Assembly (NCBI GenBank): GCA_941918925.1 | Contig: OW799235.1 | Location: 102,193,947 to 102,257,946, forward strand | DNA: 64,000 bases | Origin: Phyto melanocephala | Taxonomy: Eukaryota > Arthropoda > Insecta > Diptera > Rhinophoridae | Direction of reading: 5' to 3' | Shown: piece after piece, positions 22,013-32,770 of the stretch | Numbering within the stretch: the stretch's first letter is position 1 | Layout of the letters: each line of letters starts with the position of its first letter | Program-made: the position numbers and the translations under genes | Notes under the pieces: model-generated | What the model was told of the DNA's origin: nothing | The model's database searches: none | The model's input: the letters and a program-made list of their open reading frames with translations, nothing else

Positions 22013-22860
22013 ACAGGGTGGTGTAACCAAAACGCAAGATATTAACCATAAACAAAACACTGAGACATAACTGAGGTTCAATGTCGATAATGTGCCAAAC
22101 TATATCATCCGTTAGATTTGGAAATGCTCTTGGCTTAGTGACGCACAATTATTCTTCTAAATGTTTCGAAAGAAAGAAGTCCAACGGTGTTAAATTATAT
22201 GATAGTGGTGGCCACTTAACATCGCCACGACGTGAGATAACACGGCCATTGAATTTTTAGAGATGACTTTGTAGCAAGAGGCACAATCTTTTTGGAACCA
22301 ACTACCGCCCAGATTCACATCCTTAATTTATGGCCACAAGAAAAAAACTATCAACTCGCGATAGCGAACACTATTCACGGTTACTGCTTGGTCGACCTTA
22401 TTTGAAGAAGTATGCCCAGACAACGCCGCCATCCCATAAACCACACCAAATAATCTGTTCTTGTTTATGCATTGGCTTTTAAGCAATTACTTGTGAATTA
22501 TAATTTGCAATAAAAGCGGATATTCTGCTTGTTAACGAATCCACTGAGGTGAAGGTGTGCCTTGTCGTTGAATATGGTTTTCTTTGTAAAGTCACTGTTT
22601 ACTTCAGTCTGTTTAACAAACCATTCGGAGTATTTACGACGCTTGAAAAAGTCAGTAGGTTTCAGCTCTTGGGTCATCTAAATCTTGTAAGCGTGTCAAT
22701 TCAAATACTAGTTCAAAATTCTTACCAGTGATGATGGTGAAATGTTCAATTGTTGGGCATGATGACGAGTTGAAGTTGACAGTTCTACTGCCACACTATC
22801 GTAAGTATTAGCAATGTTTTTCACTGGGGAAGTAAGCACAGGTATTTTAACATTGCATAT
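22013..22860 (-). pseudogene. Tc1-like transposase relic (copy 3)
   Basis: The element end TA|CAGGGTGGTGTAACCAAAAC at 22013 matches the end at 10113. Minus-strand fragments read WPPLSYNLTPLDFFLS, VTKPRAFPNLTDDIVWHIID and IEPQLCLS in the same order as in copy 1, and DNA similarity to copy 1 continues to about 22860 (the TAGCAATGTTTTTCACTGGG stretch). Numerous stops and frame changes. It lies just downstream of, and in opposite orientation to, copy 2. Confidence 0.7.
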
Positions 22861-24387
22861 AAATAGTTTTGACTACCTGCCTTACGTTACGATACTTTAC
22901 ATTAGTTTCCTTGAAGATAAGGGTTTAATACAACTCCCATTCTAAATGTGCTTTTGGTTCTTTTTTGAGACCAAATGTGAAAAAAAACCAAACAAACACG
23001 CCCTAATAGCAAATAGTATAACGGTACTTTACAATATTGCTAGTGGGTATCTAATATTTGACACAGCCGAATATAGGTTTTTTTTACTTGTTTTTCTTTA
23101 TAAAACTCTGTATCAAGGCATGTTTCTTCATCATAAGTAAATCGCTGTTTTGGAATAATTTTTTTTATTTTTGAAATAAATGAGAGAAAAGACAGAACTA
23201 TTTTTTATCAAAGTACCAGTTTAAATTTAAAAAAATTTATGAAAACATAATCAGCTGACGAATTAAGACTACTCGTTGAGTAATTTTTTCCTTGAATCTT
23301 TATAAAAAATGTTAGTTTTTTTATTATTATTTTTTTTTTTTGGTTATAAAGCTTTCTTATCGATTTTACTGGAATTTTCATTACTTTAGTTAGTATGGGT
23401 TAATGATTAATTAAAAAAATATTTCTTTTTCCTAGTTTTAAATTCTTACTGCCTTCAAATATTCAATACACTATACCATTATTCTCTTTACAACTGTCAC
23501 GTAGTTTAGAACTTTATTATTGTACATAAGAGCGAACCACGACTCAGGAAAAAAGTTTTCCGTATCCTTCGAAAAGTAAGTATTTTGCACGGCAATTTGG
23601 TTATTTTTTGCTGAAAGTAGGCGTTGCTTTCAAAAATTTTCATTATATTTTCGGCCTTTGCTGTAGGATCCGATATTATAAAATATCGAGCTTTTTTCCG
23701 GTACAGTCTATTGTAAATACAATCATACACATGCATGCATGTGTATGTGTTTTTTCATTCTAAATATTTATGTATGTAACTCGTATGTAAAATACTCATA
23801 TTAAGAGTCTCTAGTGCGTATACTTTATGTGTAAATAAAAACATTCATTCGCACACAAACAGTTGTATGAAAGCTGGGTACTTAGTGGTTGCACGGTTAT
23901 TTTTTGTGTCATAATATTATCGGTGGCTATGCTGCTAGTACGCTTTTCCATGGTTTTATTTCATACGTATTTTTTCTGGTTAAAATGTGTTGACATTATT
24001 ATATGATGTTTGTGGTCGGCTTGAGAGTGTTTCATATTTGTAGCATTTGTTATTTTTGCTTTTGAATTTATTATTTTTTTTTTATATTTTCTGTCATTTT
24101 GTTTTATTTTAATTTTTGTCCCTAAATGGACACATACTATTAGGGATAATGAACTTGGTTAATTAAAAGCCATTTTAATTAAGTCTATTTTAAACACAAT
24201 TTTAAAGGTAAATAACTCAGCAGAGTTCAAGTGGTAGAGTTTTTAAATAATTAAAGGTACTTCATATATTTAAAAGTTTCAAAATAAATAGTAGATGTTA
24301 GTAGTATTAAAAAATAGTTTTTATTTTTCTTGAATAAAGTTTAAAATTTAAATGATATGATCAAACAAATTTAAAATTTCATTTATA
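22861..24387. other. AT-rich DNA, nothing recognised
   Basis: Includes T-rich tracts near 23320 and ATGCATG/GTATG simple sequence near 23730. No supported gene. Confidence 0.45.
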
Positions 24388-25555
24388 TATGGGCATTTCC
24401 ATGTCATCGTACGTGACTTTGACTTTTATGACTGTTGAAAAATTCAACATACCTTTGTCATATCATGGAAGAGGAATTATATATTTACGAGGGGTCAAAA
24501 CACATTTAAATAAATACTAACTTTTAATCTCTTGGAAAACAACGCATGTAGGCCGTCGTCAAAGTGCTGTGTGTTTAAAGTACCAAAAACATAGACACTG
24601 TACTCATGTGGGACATAAAGTGTTGGTTCATAAGTGAAATCAATAAAGTAAAATTACTCTGATAGAATAATTTTCACAATATGCAAACATATTGACTCTA
24701 CTTACCTATGGGCATTTCCATGTCATCGTACGTGACATTTGTACTCCTATAAAGTGGAGTAATTTTTGCAAAAGTAAAAGTTACTGAAACAAAATTAGAT
24801 CTATATGTTCCATTCAAAGGGTAGTTTATTTATTTAAAAAAATTTAATTATATTCGAATCATTGTTGTCTTAATTATACACAAAAAATAAGAATATATCG
24901 TACGTGACATAAAACAGTAGGCATATATGGAAATATTAACAAAAATCTCCGAATCTTGGGAGGTATTTTTTCTCTTTCTAATTTCTTACACTAAACCGAA
25001 TATTTTTTATTTAAAATCCATCATACTTAATTAAAAATTATTTTATAATAAATTCAATTTAATATCGTTCGTGACATATCGTATGTGACAGATTTTTTTC
25101 TAATAGTATTCTTAGGTAAAAAAATTTTTATTATGTTAAGAAAAAAAGTTAAATTCTAAATTAGATGTTCTTGCGACAGTTCAAATACGAATGACGGTGA
25201 CATTAAAATAACATCCAAGAGAAGTAAAAAAACAGCTAGTTGGACTCTATATTTTCTTTTTTCTTATGGATATTGTTAACTGTTGTTGTTACCTTAATTT
25301 TAAAGCATATTTACAATTATACTTTATTTTTACAATCTAGTCGCTAAAAAAATAGTTGATTACAATTCTTTAAAACAAGTCAAGGAGATAATCAGATTAA
25401 ACTCTTATTATTGCTCTTGAAATAATTTAAGAAGCTCCTAATACCTGTGCATAGTAAAATATGAGTGTTTTTTTATCAATAAACTTGTATTGAAAAACTT
25501 TCAAGAGTTTTTATTTTTTACAGTCGTGGTTGACATATTCATGGAAATGCCCATA
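24388..25555. mobile_element. TIR element with TATGGGCATTTCCATG ends, interrupted by a dispersed repeat
   Basis: A 16-bp perfect inverted pair, TATGGGCATTTCCATG at 24388 (and again at 24707) and its complement at 25540-25555, bounds the element. The word ATCGTACGTGAC follows the left end and recurs with small changes at about 24896 and 25062-25090, consistent with subterminal binding sites. The left 30 bp occur twice as exact direct repeats (24388-24417 and 24707-24736), with the 297-bp dispersed repeat between them. It is non-coding. Confidence 0.7.
24417..24710 (+). repeat. 297-bp dispersed repeat, copy 2
   Basis: Second copy of the repeat at 9653-9949, same orientation, with a few substitutions and short indels. 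It sits inside the TIR element, between two exact copies of that element's left 30 bp. Confidence 0.75.
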
Positions 25556-26061
25556 TGCTACTAGCATGTGCCCGCGATTTCATCTGCGGAGTTATCGGCA
25601 AGAAACGTAACCTCTTTACGTAATTGTTCAGGTTGTTATATATCATGTGGCAAATTTCATTTAACCTTGCTGGCAGGTAAAAAAAAACTTACAAATCTTA
25701 GGTATAGAACTATTTTGGTCCATACCATTTTTTTATATAATAAATGCATTTAAACGCGTTTTTTGACTATTTATAATAATCTGCAAACCAAAGAGTTTAG
25801 TTTCATTTAAAATAGGGTTAAGTTTCAAAAATAACTAAAATATAATAACGGTCGAATAATAATTTTATTGGTAATCCTTTTTTAACATTCTGATATATTT
25901 TGGTGATTGTTCCGAATTCTATTGCTTTGCCATGATGACGTTTCGCCGCTTCATATTGAGTTTACATTATTTCTGTGTTTTTCTAATCTATTTCGCCATA
26001 TAACTAGTACATATTAGTTTTATTTTAGTTTGTGTGTTTGATGTGTTTGCGTTAATAAAAA

Positions 26062-26369
26062 ATGGAAAATTTGCGATATTTAGATAGCAGTGATATTAAA
26101 TTTCTTGTAGTTTGGATGAAAATTTTAGATGTGAAAGCACTCTGACAAATGATGTTGAGTCAGAAAACGAAGAAGATGCTGCAGGAGTCACTGATATAGA
26201 TTAACTGTATATTGCTAAAAAGAAAATGCAATGGAGCGCAGCTCCTTTAGAACGCCGCGTTGAAACTTTAGCTGAGAATGTCATTTCCATACAACCAGGG
26301 CCAACTCGCATTGCCGGATCCAGATGCCACGATATTTTTTTGTTATTTTTTCGGCCAAAGTTAAAAAAA
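26062..26369 (+). pseudogene. piggyBac-like transposase, N-terminal remnant
   Basis: Starts MENLRYLDSSDIKFLVVWMK, then frame changes and stops, an acidic stretch around SENEEDAAG, then QWSAAPLERRVETLAENVIS and GPTRIAGSRCHDIFLLFFRP. The last piece corresponds to the GP...T..DIF.LFF region that begins the dimerisation part of piggyBac-type transposases. It is cut off by DINE-like copy C at 26370, and the next residues (IIVENTNKYR) resume right after that insertion at about 27215. Confidence 0.6.
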
Positions 26370-27214
26370 ACAAGTAAGAGCAATATATTCGGCCGTGCCG
26401 AATCTTATATACCCTTCACAACGTGTAGTCATGCAATAACAGTAGTTTGTATCACCATTCATCTCATATGAAATACGTACATACATATAAAAAATATACA
26501 TATATAAAAAACATCCCATTGTAAAATTATAAATTTACGTATGTATGTTAAAAGAAAAATAAAAAAAAAAATTTTAAAAAAAATTTTAAAAAAAAATTAA
26601 AAAAAAAAATTAAAAAAAAAATTTTAAAAAAATAATTATAATATATATAATTAATATAAAACAAAAAAAAAATAAAAAAAAATTAAAAAAAAAAATAATA
26701 AAAATATAAATAATATATTAAATAAAAAATAAAAAAAAAATAAAAAAAAAATTAAAAAAAAAATTTTTAATATATAAAAAAAATTTTTTTTGGCTCAGCT
26801 GGGATTCGATGCCACGTTTACTCTATCCAGTATACACGTTTGTATGTATGTATGTATGTTGTTGTTGTAATGTTGTTTTTGTGAAAAAAAAATCGAGGTG
26901 GTCGTGGGTTTTTGCTCATATCTCAGTTGTTTATGTACCGATGTTTCTGATTTTCAATAGCGATCTACTCCCGAATATTTCTGATATTTTAATACCTCAC
27001 CGGGGTCCAAGCGATGTCGGGGGGCTTCAAAAAGTTGATTTCAACATACACACGGACAGACGGTCAGACGGACAGACTGACAGAGCTTAATCGACTTCCC
27101 TATTCATAAGCTTTCAGAAAATATATACTTTATGGGGTCGGAAATGAAAATTGTAGAAATTTCACACGGAATGACAAACCTATATATACCCTTTTTCACT
27201 GTGTGAAGGGTATA
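26370..27214 (+). mobile_element. DINE-1/mini-me-like element, copy C, nested in the piggyBac-like element
   Basis: Complete copy: ACAAGTAAGAGCAATATATTC start, CGGCCGTGCCG, the ATCACCATTCATC block, an expanded ~240-bp A/T homopolymer region (26540-26790), GGCTCAGCTGG, GTATG/GTTGTT repeats, a (GTCY)n tract at about 27050, and the 3' hairpin ending GTGTGAAGGGTATA. It is longer than copy B mainly by growth of the A/T tract. Confidence 0.75.
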
Positions 27215-27537
27215 ATAATAGTTGAAAATACAAACAAGTATAGATGAATGCATTTATATTACTTTCAGAAATCAATGTTCCGTGGGCACCAATTGATCCA
27301 AATCGTAGGAGACCAGATTTTTTACGCCAGCTTAGTTTATCCTTGGCTCAAGAACATATGATAAAACGATCCCAGTTACCTAAAAACAAATCATCCGCAA
27401 AGCTTCTTACTGAAATTAGAACATCAACTTCTGATTGTGTAGCATCTATGGGCGGTGTAACGAAAATCTCATCTACTATAAAACGTGGTATCTGCGGCTG
27501 CTGTAGATTCAAATGTGATAATAAGTTCATCATGTGA
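27215..27537 (+). pseudogene. piggyBac-like transposase, C-terminal remnant
   Basis: Begins IIVENTNKYR (matching the ..IV.ETN.Y region just after the N-terminal domain), then after a TGA jumps to MNAFILLSEINVPWAPIDPN, RRRPDFLRQLSLSLAQEHMI and RSQLPKNKSSAKLL, the usual C-terminal order of piggyBac transposases. It ends with a Cys-rich tail (GICGCCRFKCDNK) resembling part of the family's C-terminal zinc-binding domain. The whole catalytic centre is deleted between the two parts. Confidence 0.75.
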
Positions 27538-27866
27538 ACTAAATTTATATGCAAACTACAACGAAAAATAATTTACTCATCCTGTACTGAGAATTTTTAA
27601 CGATTTATCCACCATTTCTGTAAATTTTTTCATAAGAATAACACAATAAATATTCCAAAGTGGACCAAAATGATAAGATACGTAACTTTTTATTTTTTTT
27701 TTTATATTTAACTTATCATAGATAACTGAAAATTTGTTAGAAACAATGCAATAAAAAAATACCACGTGAGCTAAAATTTTATGTTGATATCTTGAACGGT
27801 TGCGAAGTTAAAGCAAAAAGAAAAAAAAAATTGACCAAAATGGTCCAAACCTACCTGCAGGCTTAA

Positions 27867-28190
27867 ATCAAGTTAGTCGTTTTTGCAGGATTGAGTAAAA
27901 ATATCAAGACATTTAACCATACAAATATTTACATATATTACATTAGTCGAAGAGGATTTATGCAAATATTTAAGAAAAAATACTTTTATATACGACATTC
28001 GCCAGTACGTGTAAATTTGGTAATGGTAGCCTATGTGTTAACCAAGGTTGTTATCTACTTATCTCTGTGCCTCGTTTCATTTAGTTCCGTTCAGCTGTTT
28101 TTGGTTAATTGAGAAGCAAACATCTGAACATCCAAACATACGAAAATTCACTTTTATTACTTATGTTAGTAGATTATTCTTGCCTATTCA
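27867..28190. other. AT-rich DNA, nothing recognised
   Basis: No supported feature; short open frames here have no protein-like composition. Confidence 0.4.
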
Positions 28191-28192
28191 TA

Positions 28193-29090
28193 CAAGGTGG
28201 CGCAAAAGAAATCCTCCTATCAGAAAATGCTACAAATTTTGCAATTGGCCCCTAATGTCAGTTCTGTTTTGACATTTGTGTAGTAAACACATGCAAAATA
28301 CACGTTAATAAACAATGTTACGCTACACTGCTCCAGAACGCGGAATATTGGTGACTATTTATTTGACCAATAATCGGTCGGTGACTTTGGCACAACGTGA
28401 ATTTCGTCGCAGATTTCCTAGCCGTCCAACGCCTACTGGTGAAGCACTGCGACGTTTAGCCGCTCGCCTCGAAGAGACTGGGACAACACGAGATGCTGCC
28501 AGGAGTGGCAGACCCCGGAGTAGCCGTTCTGCAGAGAATATTGCTGCTGTAGCCGAGGATGTCATGGAAGCGCCGTCGACATCGACCAGGCGACGTGCCA
28601 CGCAAATGACTATCAGTCGACGGTCTTTACAGCGAATTTCGGTACAAGATTTGAAGATGTTTCCGTACAAAGTCCAGACGGTGCATCAGCTGTTAGCTGC
28701 TGACCGCCAGTCGCGTCTTACATACGCTCAAGCCATCCTGAATCACCACCAAGAGGAAGATGATTTTTCATCAAAAATAATCATGCGTGATGAGGCCCAT
28801 TTCCATCTTAGCGGGTACGTAAATAAGCAAAATTTACGCTTCTGGGGCACTGAAAATCCGCGTGTAACCCACGAAGAGCCATTGCACCCGCTCAAAGTTA
28901 CTGTATGGTGTGATGTTTTCGCTGGAGGAGTCATCGGACCTTTTTTCTGCGAAGACGTCGCGGGCCAAACGGTTACTGTGAATGGTGAGCGCTACAGAGC
29001 AATGATCAACGAGTTCTTTTTGCCGCAACTTGATGAATTGGGATTGGAAAACATGTGGTTCCAACAGGACGGTGCAACAGCACACTCTGC
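28193..29090 (+). mobile_element. Tc1/mariner-superfamily element, 3'-truncated
   Basis: The left end TA|CAAGGTGGCGCAAAAG at 28191-28208 resembles terminal repeats of insect Tc1-like elements. The transposase gene starts 120 bp inside. Similarity to the family stops at about 29090, in the middle of the catalytic domain, and no right-hand terminal repeat (the complement of GGTGGCGCAAAAG) is present. This is a truncated insertion. Confidence 0.75.
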
Positions 29091-29184
29091 ACGTGTATAT
29101 AAGATTAATTTAAACAAACATCAGACCTTAACAAATATCTTCCATTTAGATTTAATCTTCGCAATATTTGTTGCCTTACACTAG
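28315..29184 (+). pseudogene. Tc1/mariner-type transposase, intact N-terminal two thirds, C-terminal truncation
   Basis: A DDE transposase that would cut and paste its own element in the nucleus. The 289-codon frame starts MLRYTAPERGILVTIYLTNN with a helix-turn-helix (residues about 5-60), a GRPR AT-hook-like motif at 66-69, and a second helix-turn-helix to about 110. The catalytic domain begins at 157 with RDEAHF (first catalytic Asp 159), then GYVNKQNLRFWGTENPR and LHPLKVTVWCDVFAGGVIG, and WFQQDGATAHSA with the second catalytic Asp at 252. Homology ends at about residue 261; the remaining 28 residues are unrelated flanking sequence, so the third acidic residue is missing and the protein cannot be active. 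A gap after about residue 110 (VQDLKMFPYKV) is shorter than usual. GC content and codon use are far higher than the surroundings, a sign of a recent arrival. Confidence 0.88.
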
Positions 29185-29379
29185 CTTTTATATATTTTAC
29201 ACATTTCGCTTACTATTTTCTTTTTCCATATATGCGCTGCAGCATATATTAACTTTAATTAAAACTTCGCTTTGATTTTAAAGACAGTTTCGAGCACTAA
29301 AACAATAAATATTTAAAATTTTCCAAAACTGCTTAAAGAAACATAGACTTTATATTTTGAAAAATATTCCTGGTATTTT

Positions 29380-29741
29380 ATGACTATTATTGTTCACAAA
29401 ATACTTGTGCATGGAGCAGAATTTATAATAAACATCACGATTCCAGTAGGAATGTTCTCTGAGGAAGCTATAGAAGCCACTCATAAAGTTTTTAGAAAAA
29501 TTCGTTTGAACCATACTGGAAAAAACAGTCGTGTGAATACTAATAAAGACATAATAGAAAGAATGATTTTACAATCTAAACCAAACTTATCTATATACAC
29601 AAAAGAAATGGAAGTTATAATAAAAAGAGCAATGAAGAGATAAATAATTTCATTATTGAAGAAAATTCTGGATATCAGGAGGATTCACTTTTAGAAAATT
29701 TTATAAATGTGTCAGAAGAAAGTGATTCTGAATATGAATAA
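29380..29741 (+). pseudogene. transposon-derived C-terminal protein fragment
   Basis: The open frame at 29380-29643 reads TIIVHKILVHGAEFIINITI and VGMFSEEAIEATHKVFRKIR, then HTGKNSRVNTNKDIIERMIL. I recognise the HK.L.HG...GM.SEEA.EA...K..R..R..HT.K.SR.NTN.D pattern as the end of an arthropod transposon protein, but cannot name its superfamily. A frame change follows, and an acidic tail (SEESDSEYE) ends at TAA 29739-29741. Upstream catalytic parts are absent. Confidence 0.5.
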
Positions 29742-30099
29742 AATAAAAAAATAAAAACAATGGAATAGAATTTTCGTCTACGGAGTTAATTTAAGAAATT
29801 GTTATTTTATTACTTTTTTTGAATTTTTTGAAAAAGGACATTTTTCAGCTAGGCGTGTCCTTCTTCCGATTTGGATAAAATTTGGTCAACTTCTTGAGTG
29901 TATCAAATCCAATGACCTTACGAAATTTCATGAAGTTTGAACTCTTTGTCTATCTTTTATGACATTTTTTAATTTCAGGATATATGGAAATCACATGAAT
30001 CCTTGCTCCGAAAATTTAGAAATTTGAAATTTTGTTATCTTTTCGCAATTAAAACATTTGTGCCAAATTTCAACTCTTTACAATAACGTCTTCTTTTTA

Positions 30100-30770
30100 T
30101 GGCCGCTCGTTATATGAAAACACGACACTGTGCGCTGTCCGACTTCTTCTGTGACTTCCTTGAGGATTCCAGTTGATAATATTTCTAGCAATATCCGACG
30201 ATGGTTTGCAAAGTATATGCCTAATCCAGTTTCACTTCTTCGTTCTTCGCATTTCTACACACAGTAGTATTTGCTGTGATTCATCCCACATATTGTTGGT
30301 TGATATGGTTTGAGGGCAAAAAATTCGTAGAATTAATCTGAAATACTTATTTAATAAAACGCGACACTTTTACCCCTCGGGAGGCAGCGTTCCAACTTTT
30401 ACAGTTATTAAAACGAATTATTTGTTATTGGTGTTAAAAATGCTAGCTTTAGCACGACGTGCTATTGAAGAAGACTTGCATATCTTAGTGAATTGACCGA
30501 AATATTGTGTGGTTTTTCATCTAACAATATCTTCATTAGAGCTACCAGTTTGGTTTAAATTGGTAGAAGACAGCATAACTTTTCAACTTTGTTTAAAATT
30601 TGATCATTTATCCAAAATGTATTCAAGATTTCGGAATTATCTGGCATGACCTTGGTCTTATTGCTATTGATTTTTAAGCCACAACTCTCTTACTTTGTGG
30701 GTAAGCCGCTTAAGTTGCGCTATCACATATCATCAACATACTCAAGGTCCTACAACTTTTCGTGTAGTAT
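30100..30770 (-). pseudogene. non-LTR retrotransposon reverse transcriptase relic
   Basis: Minus-strand pieces in order: LEYVDDM (the Y/F-x-DD catalytic motif of a reverse transcriptase) at about 30730, LKINSNKTKVMPDNSE (30650-30690), then INDQILNKVEKLC (the ..G..I..V..F.YLG region), and far downstream NWIRHILCKPSSDIARNIIN and WNPQGSHRRSR at about 30130-30240. These are the palm, thumb and C-terminal zones of a LINE ORF2 of the type with a WIGH.LR...D.AR...WNPQG.R.RGRP ending. The fragment between is lost or unreadable. Many stops and frame changes: an old copy. Confidence 0.7.
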
Positions 30771-31946
30771 TTTTAGTAAAAAAAATAAAATAATTTATTT
30801 AAATATAAAAAAAATTACTAGAACTTTCCATCCTTGCACAGATAAACAAACTCAATTGAAATTCAAAAAATTTTGCTATTATTCTTCCCGATCGAACATT
30901 TGAAAGTTCCTTGCAGCTTAATATCGTATTAGGCTTAAATATATTTTCTTTTATTTTAAAAATATGTTTCAGCCTTAAAGATATCAACATAAGCTAAGTA
31001 ACGATGTATGTGTGCTAACTTCCTTCATTTTCATTTATCATTAAGTACACTAATTTTACACTTAATCCAATTTTCTTTAGCAAAACATTGAGAAAGCTGT
31101 AACATTTTCTCGAATTAAATAATTTTCTTTTATTATTTACGAATGGTACTGCATGAAATTTTAAAATTTATTTACGTGTGTGAAAGTGTGCAATCGTAAA
31201 ATAAATGTTATTAGATGAAATGAAAAACGAATAAATGAGAAAAAAGGCCAAGAAGGAGAACAGGAAAAAACAATTTCATAGCCACAATTTTACGATTGTG
31301 GCTTGAATGATGCCAAACGATTTCCACATGAGCACGTACAGCCGGAAATATTAAAGATAACTTTCAAAAACATGACGTTATGGTAAAATAATATGTATGA
31401 ACGTTTGTACATACATACATACATACATATGCAAGTAAACGTATACATACGAATATGAATGTTAAGGCAAATGTTTTTATGGAATTGAAAAATAAAAGAA
31501 AATTTGGAACATATTAGAAAATAACAAAAATACTGTGCAAAAAAGTAAAGAAAACACAAAAAAAAAAATTATTTTACAAATAATAGAAAGAAACCGCCGG
31601 AAATATTGCAGACCATACGAGTACCAAACTAAACTATTGCAATTTGAAAGATTTCAAAACTTTAGTTACAAATAGGAAAAACTACAGAAGAGAACCGAAA
31701 ACACTTACTAATTTTGTATAGAGTCATAATGTCAGAACAGGCAAAATGTACAAAGGGCCAATAGGAAATTTATTAAATGACAATTTAAGTAAAGCAAAGA
31801 GCCAGGCATATTTGTTCAGCAGGTAACCGCTGTTCGGAGAGAATTTTTTGTTTCAATTTTTTATATTTGAAGTATGACATTTGACGAATCAAGTCTACAC
31901 GATGATTAAATATCGCTTGGCAAAGAGTTTTCATTAAACTAATGGA
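30771..31946. other. AT-rich DNA with CATA microsatellite
   Basis: A (CATA)n tract is at about 31411-31430. No gene or terminal repeats recognised. Confidence 0.45.
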
Positions 31947-32121
31947 TCGATTATGGATAGTAACTGAACTTTAATTACGTTGCCAGTTGCCAAAAAAAAA
32001 AGGCATTACAGATTGCAACTGGCAACTACCAGCTGTCAATTTTATATGAAAATTTAGCTACCGAGAAATTGTAGTTGCCAGCTGGTAACGCAACTGAAGT
32101 TCGGTTGCTATCCATAATCGA
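31947..32121. mobile_element. 175-bp MITE with ~35-bp TIRs
   Basis: Left end TCGATTATGGATAGTAACTG and right end, as complement, TCGATTATGGATAGCAACCG; similarity continues for ~40 bp. GTTGCCAGTTGCC and CAACTGGCAAC words add further internal symmetry. It is non-coding. No clear target duplication. Confidence 0.8.
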
Positions 32122-32371
32122 ACCATAATTTGCACGTGGAGATGTATTTTGCTTGGAAAAAAATCAACCCCCATTTTTATTATAATTTGTTTAAGTTTAG
32201 CAAAGGTTTATAAACGAAATTAAATAAATTTAAAATTTATTCAAAATATAGCTGTTAGTTGTTTGATTTATAATAATTACTTTTACATACATAAATATAT
32301 CTGTGGCAATAAGGAAAAACTATCTCTGTCTGCAGTTATGGTTTTTCAAAGTAGGTAGGTAGGTTGGTCGG

Positions 32372-32770
32372 TAGGTAGAAAATTCAGCTGTTGTGCAGCT
32401 CAATTGGGTCCATCATACTGATCAGTTTGTGGTACTTGAATAAAATAGATGGTCAATAGTAAATTCATAAATTATACTTCTATGATATCAGTTTCTTTTT
32501 AATTATTCTTTTGAAAACTACATAGTCATCTGCAAAATTTTCTAAATTAAAATAATCGTATTAACGACAATCTTTCGAAAACGACTTTAATCAAAAAATG
32601 ATTTTATATATTAATTTTATTAAAATGCAGTTTTAAATTATACTCTAAAATATCATTTGCCCTTTATTCTTCGACACACCTGAGTCCCTGAGAGAAATGA
32701 AACCGCTCGCCCCCGAACGGTTGACTAACACACCACTGACTATTATACCGGAGCCCCGGACCACATAAAA
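32372..32770 (-). mobile_element. tRNA-derived SINE, diverged copy, possibly interrupted
   Basis: The body CAGCTGTTGTGCAGCTCA and GTCCATCATACTGATC (32385-32430) matches the SINE at 53.3 kb. The tRNA-like head on the minus strand (32660-32765) matches in the ACTAACACACCACTGACTA stretch, with a damaged B box. About 200 bp of unrelated AT-rich sequence separates body and head, either an insertion or two independent fragments. Confidence 0.5.

Larger units (their letters stand above)
25661..27866 (+). mobile_element. piggyBac-like deletion derivative split by a DINE-like insertion
   Basis: Possible TTAA borders lie at 25661-25664 and 27863-27866, with weakly matching ends (CCTTGCTGGCAGGT and, as complement, GCCTGCAGGTAGG) and an inner TTTTGGTCC block repeated in inverted order. 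Inside, an N-terminal piece and a C-terminal piece of a piggyBac-type transposase flank DINE-like copy C. The catalytic DDD region is gone, so the element was already non-autonomous before or after the insertion. Borders are less certain than the protein match. Confidence 0.6.

Noticed and set aside
26809..27090. 93-codon open frame repeated in several places (16221, 2340)
   Set aside because: It is the microsatellite and (GTCY)n core of DINE-like elements; frames are not preserved between copies.
27244..27537. Intact host gene with a zinc-binding tail
   Set aside because: Residue order matches the C-terminal end of piggyBac transposases and the upstream frame is interrupted; it is a remnant.
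28359..28670. Minus-strand 103-codon open frame
   Set aside because: Shadow of the plus-strand transposase, whose GC-rich codons leave the antisense frame open.
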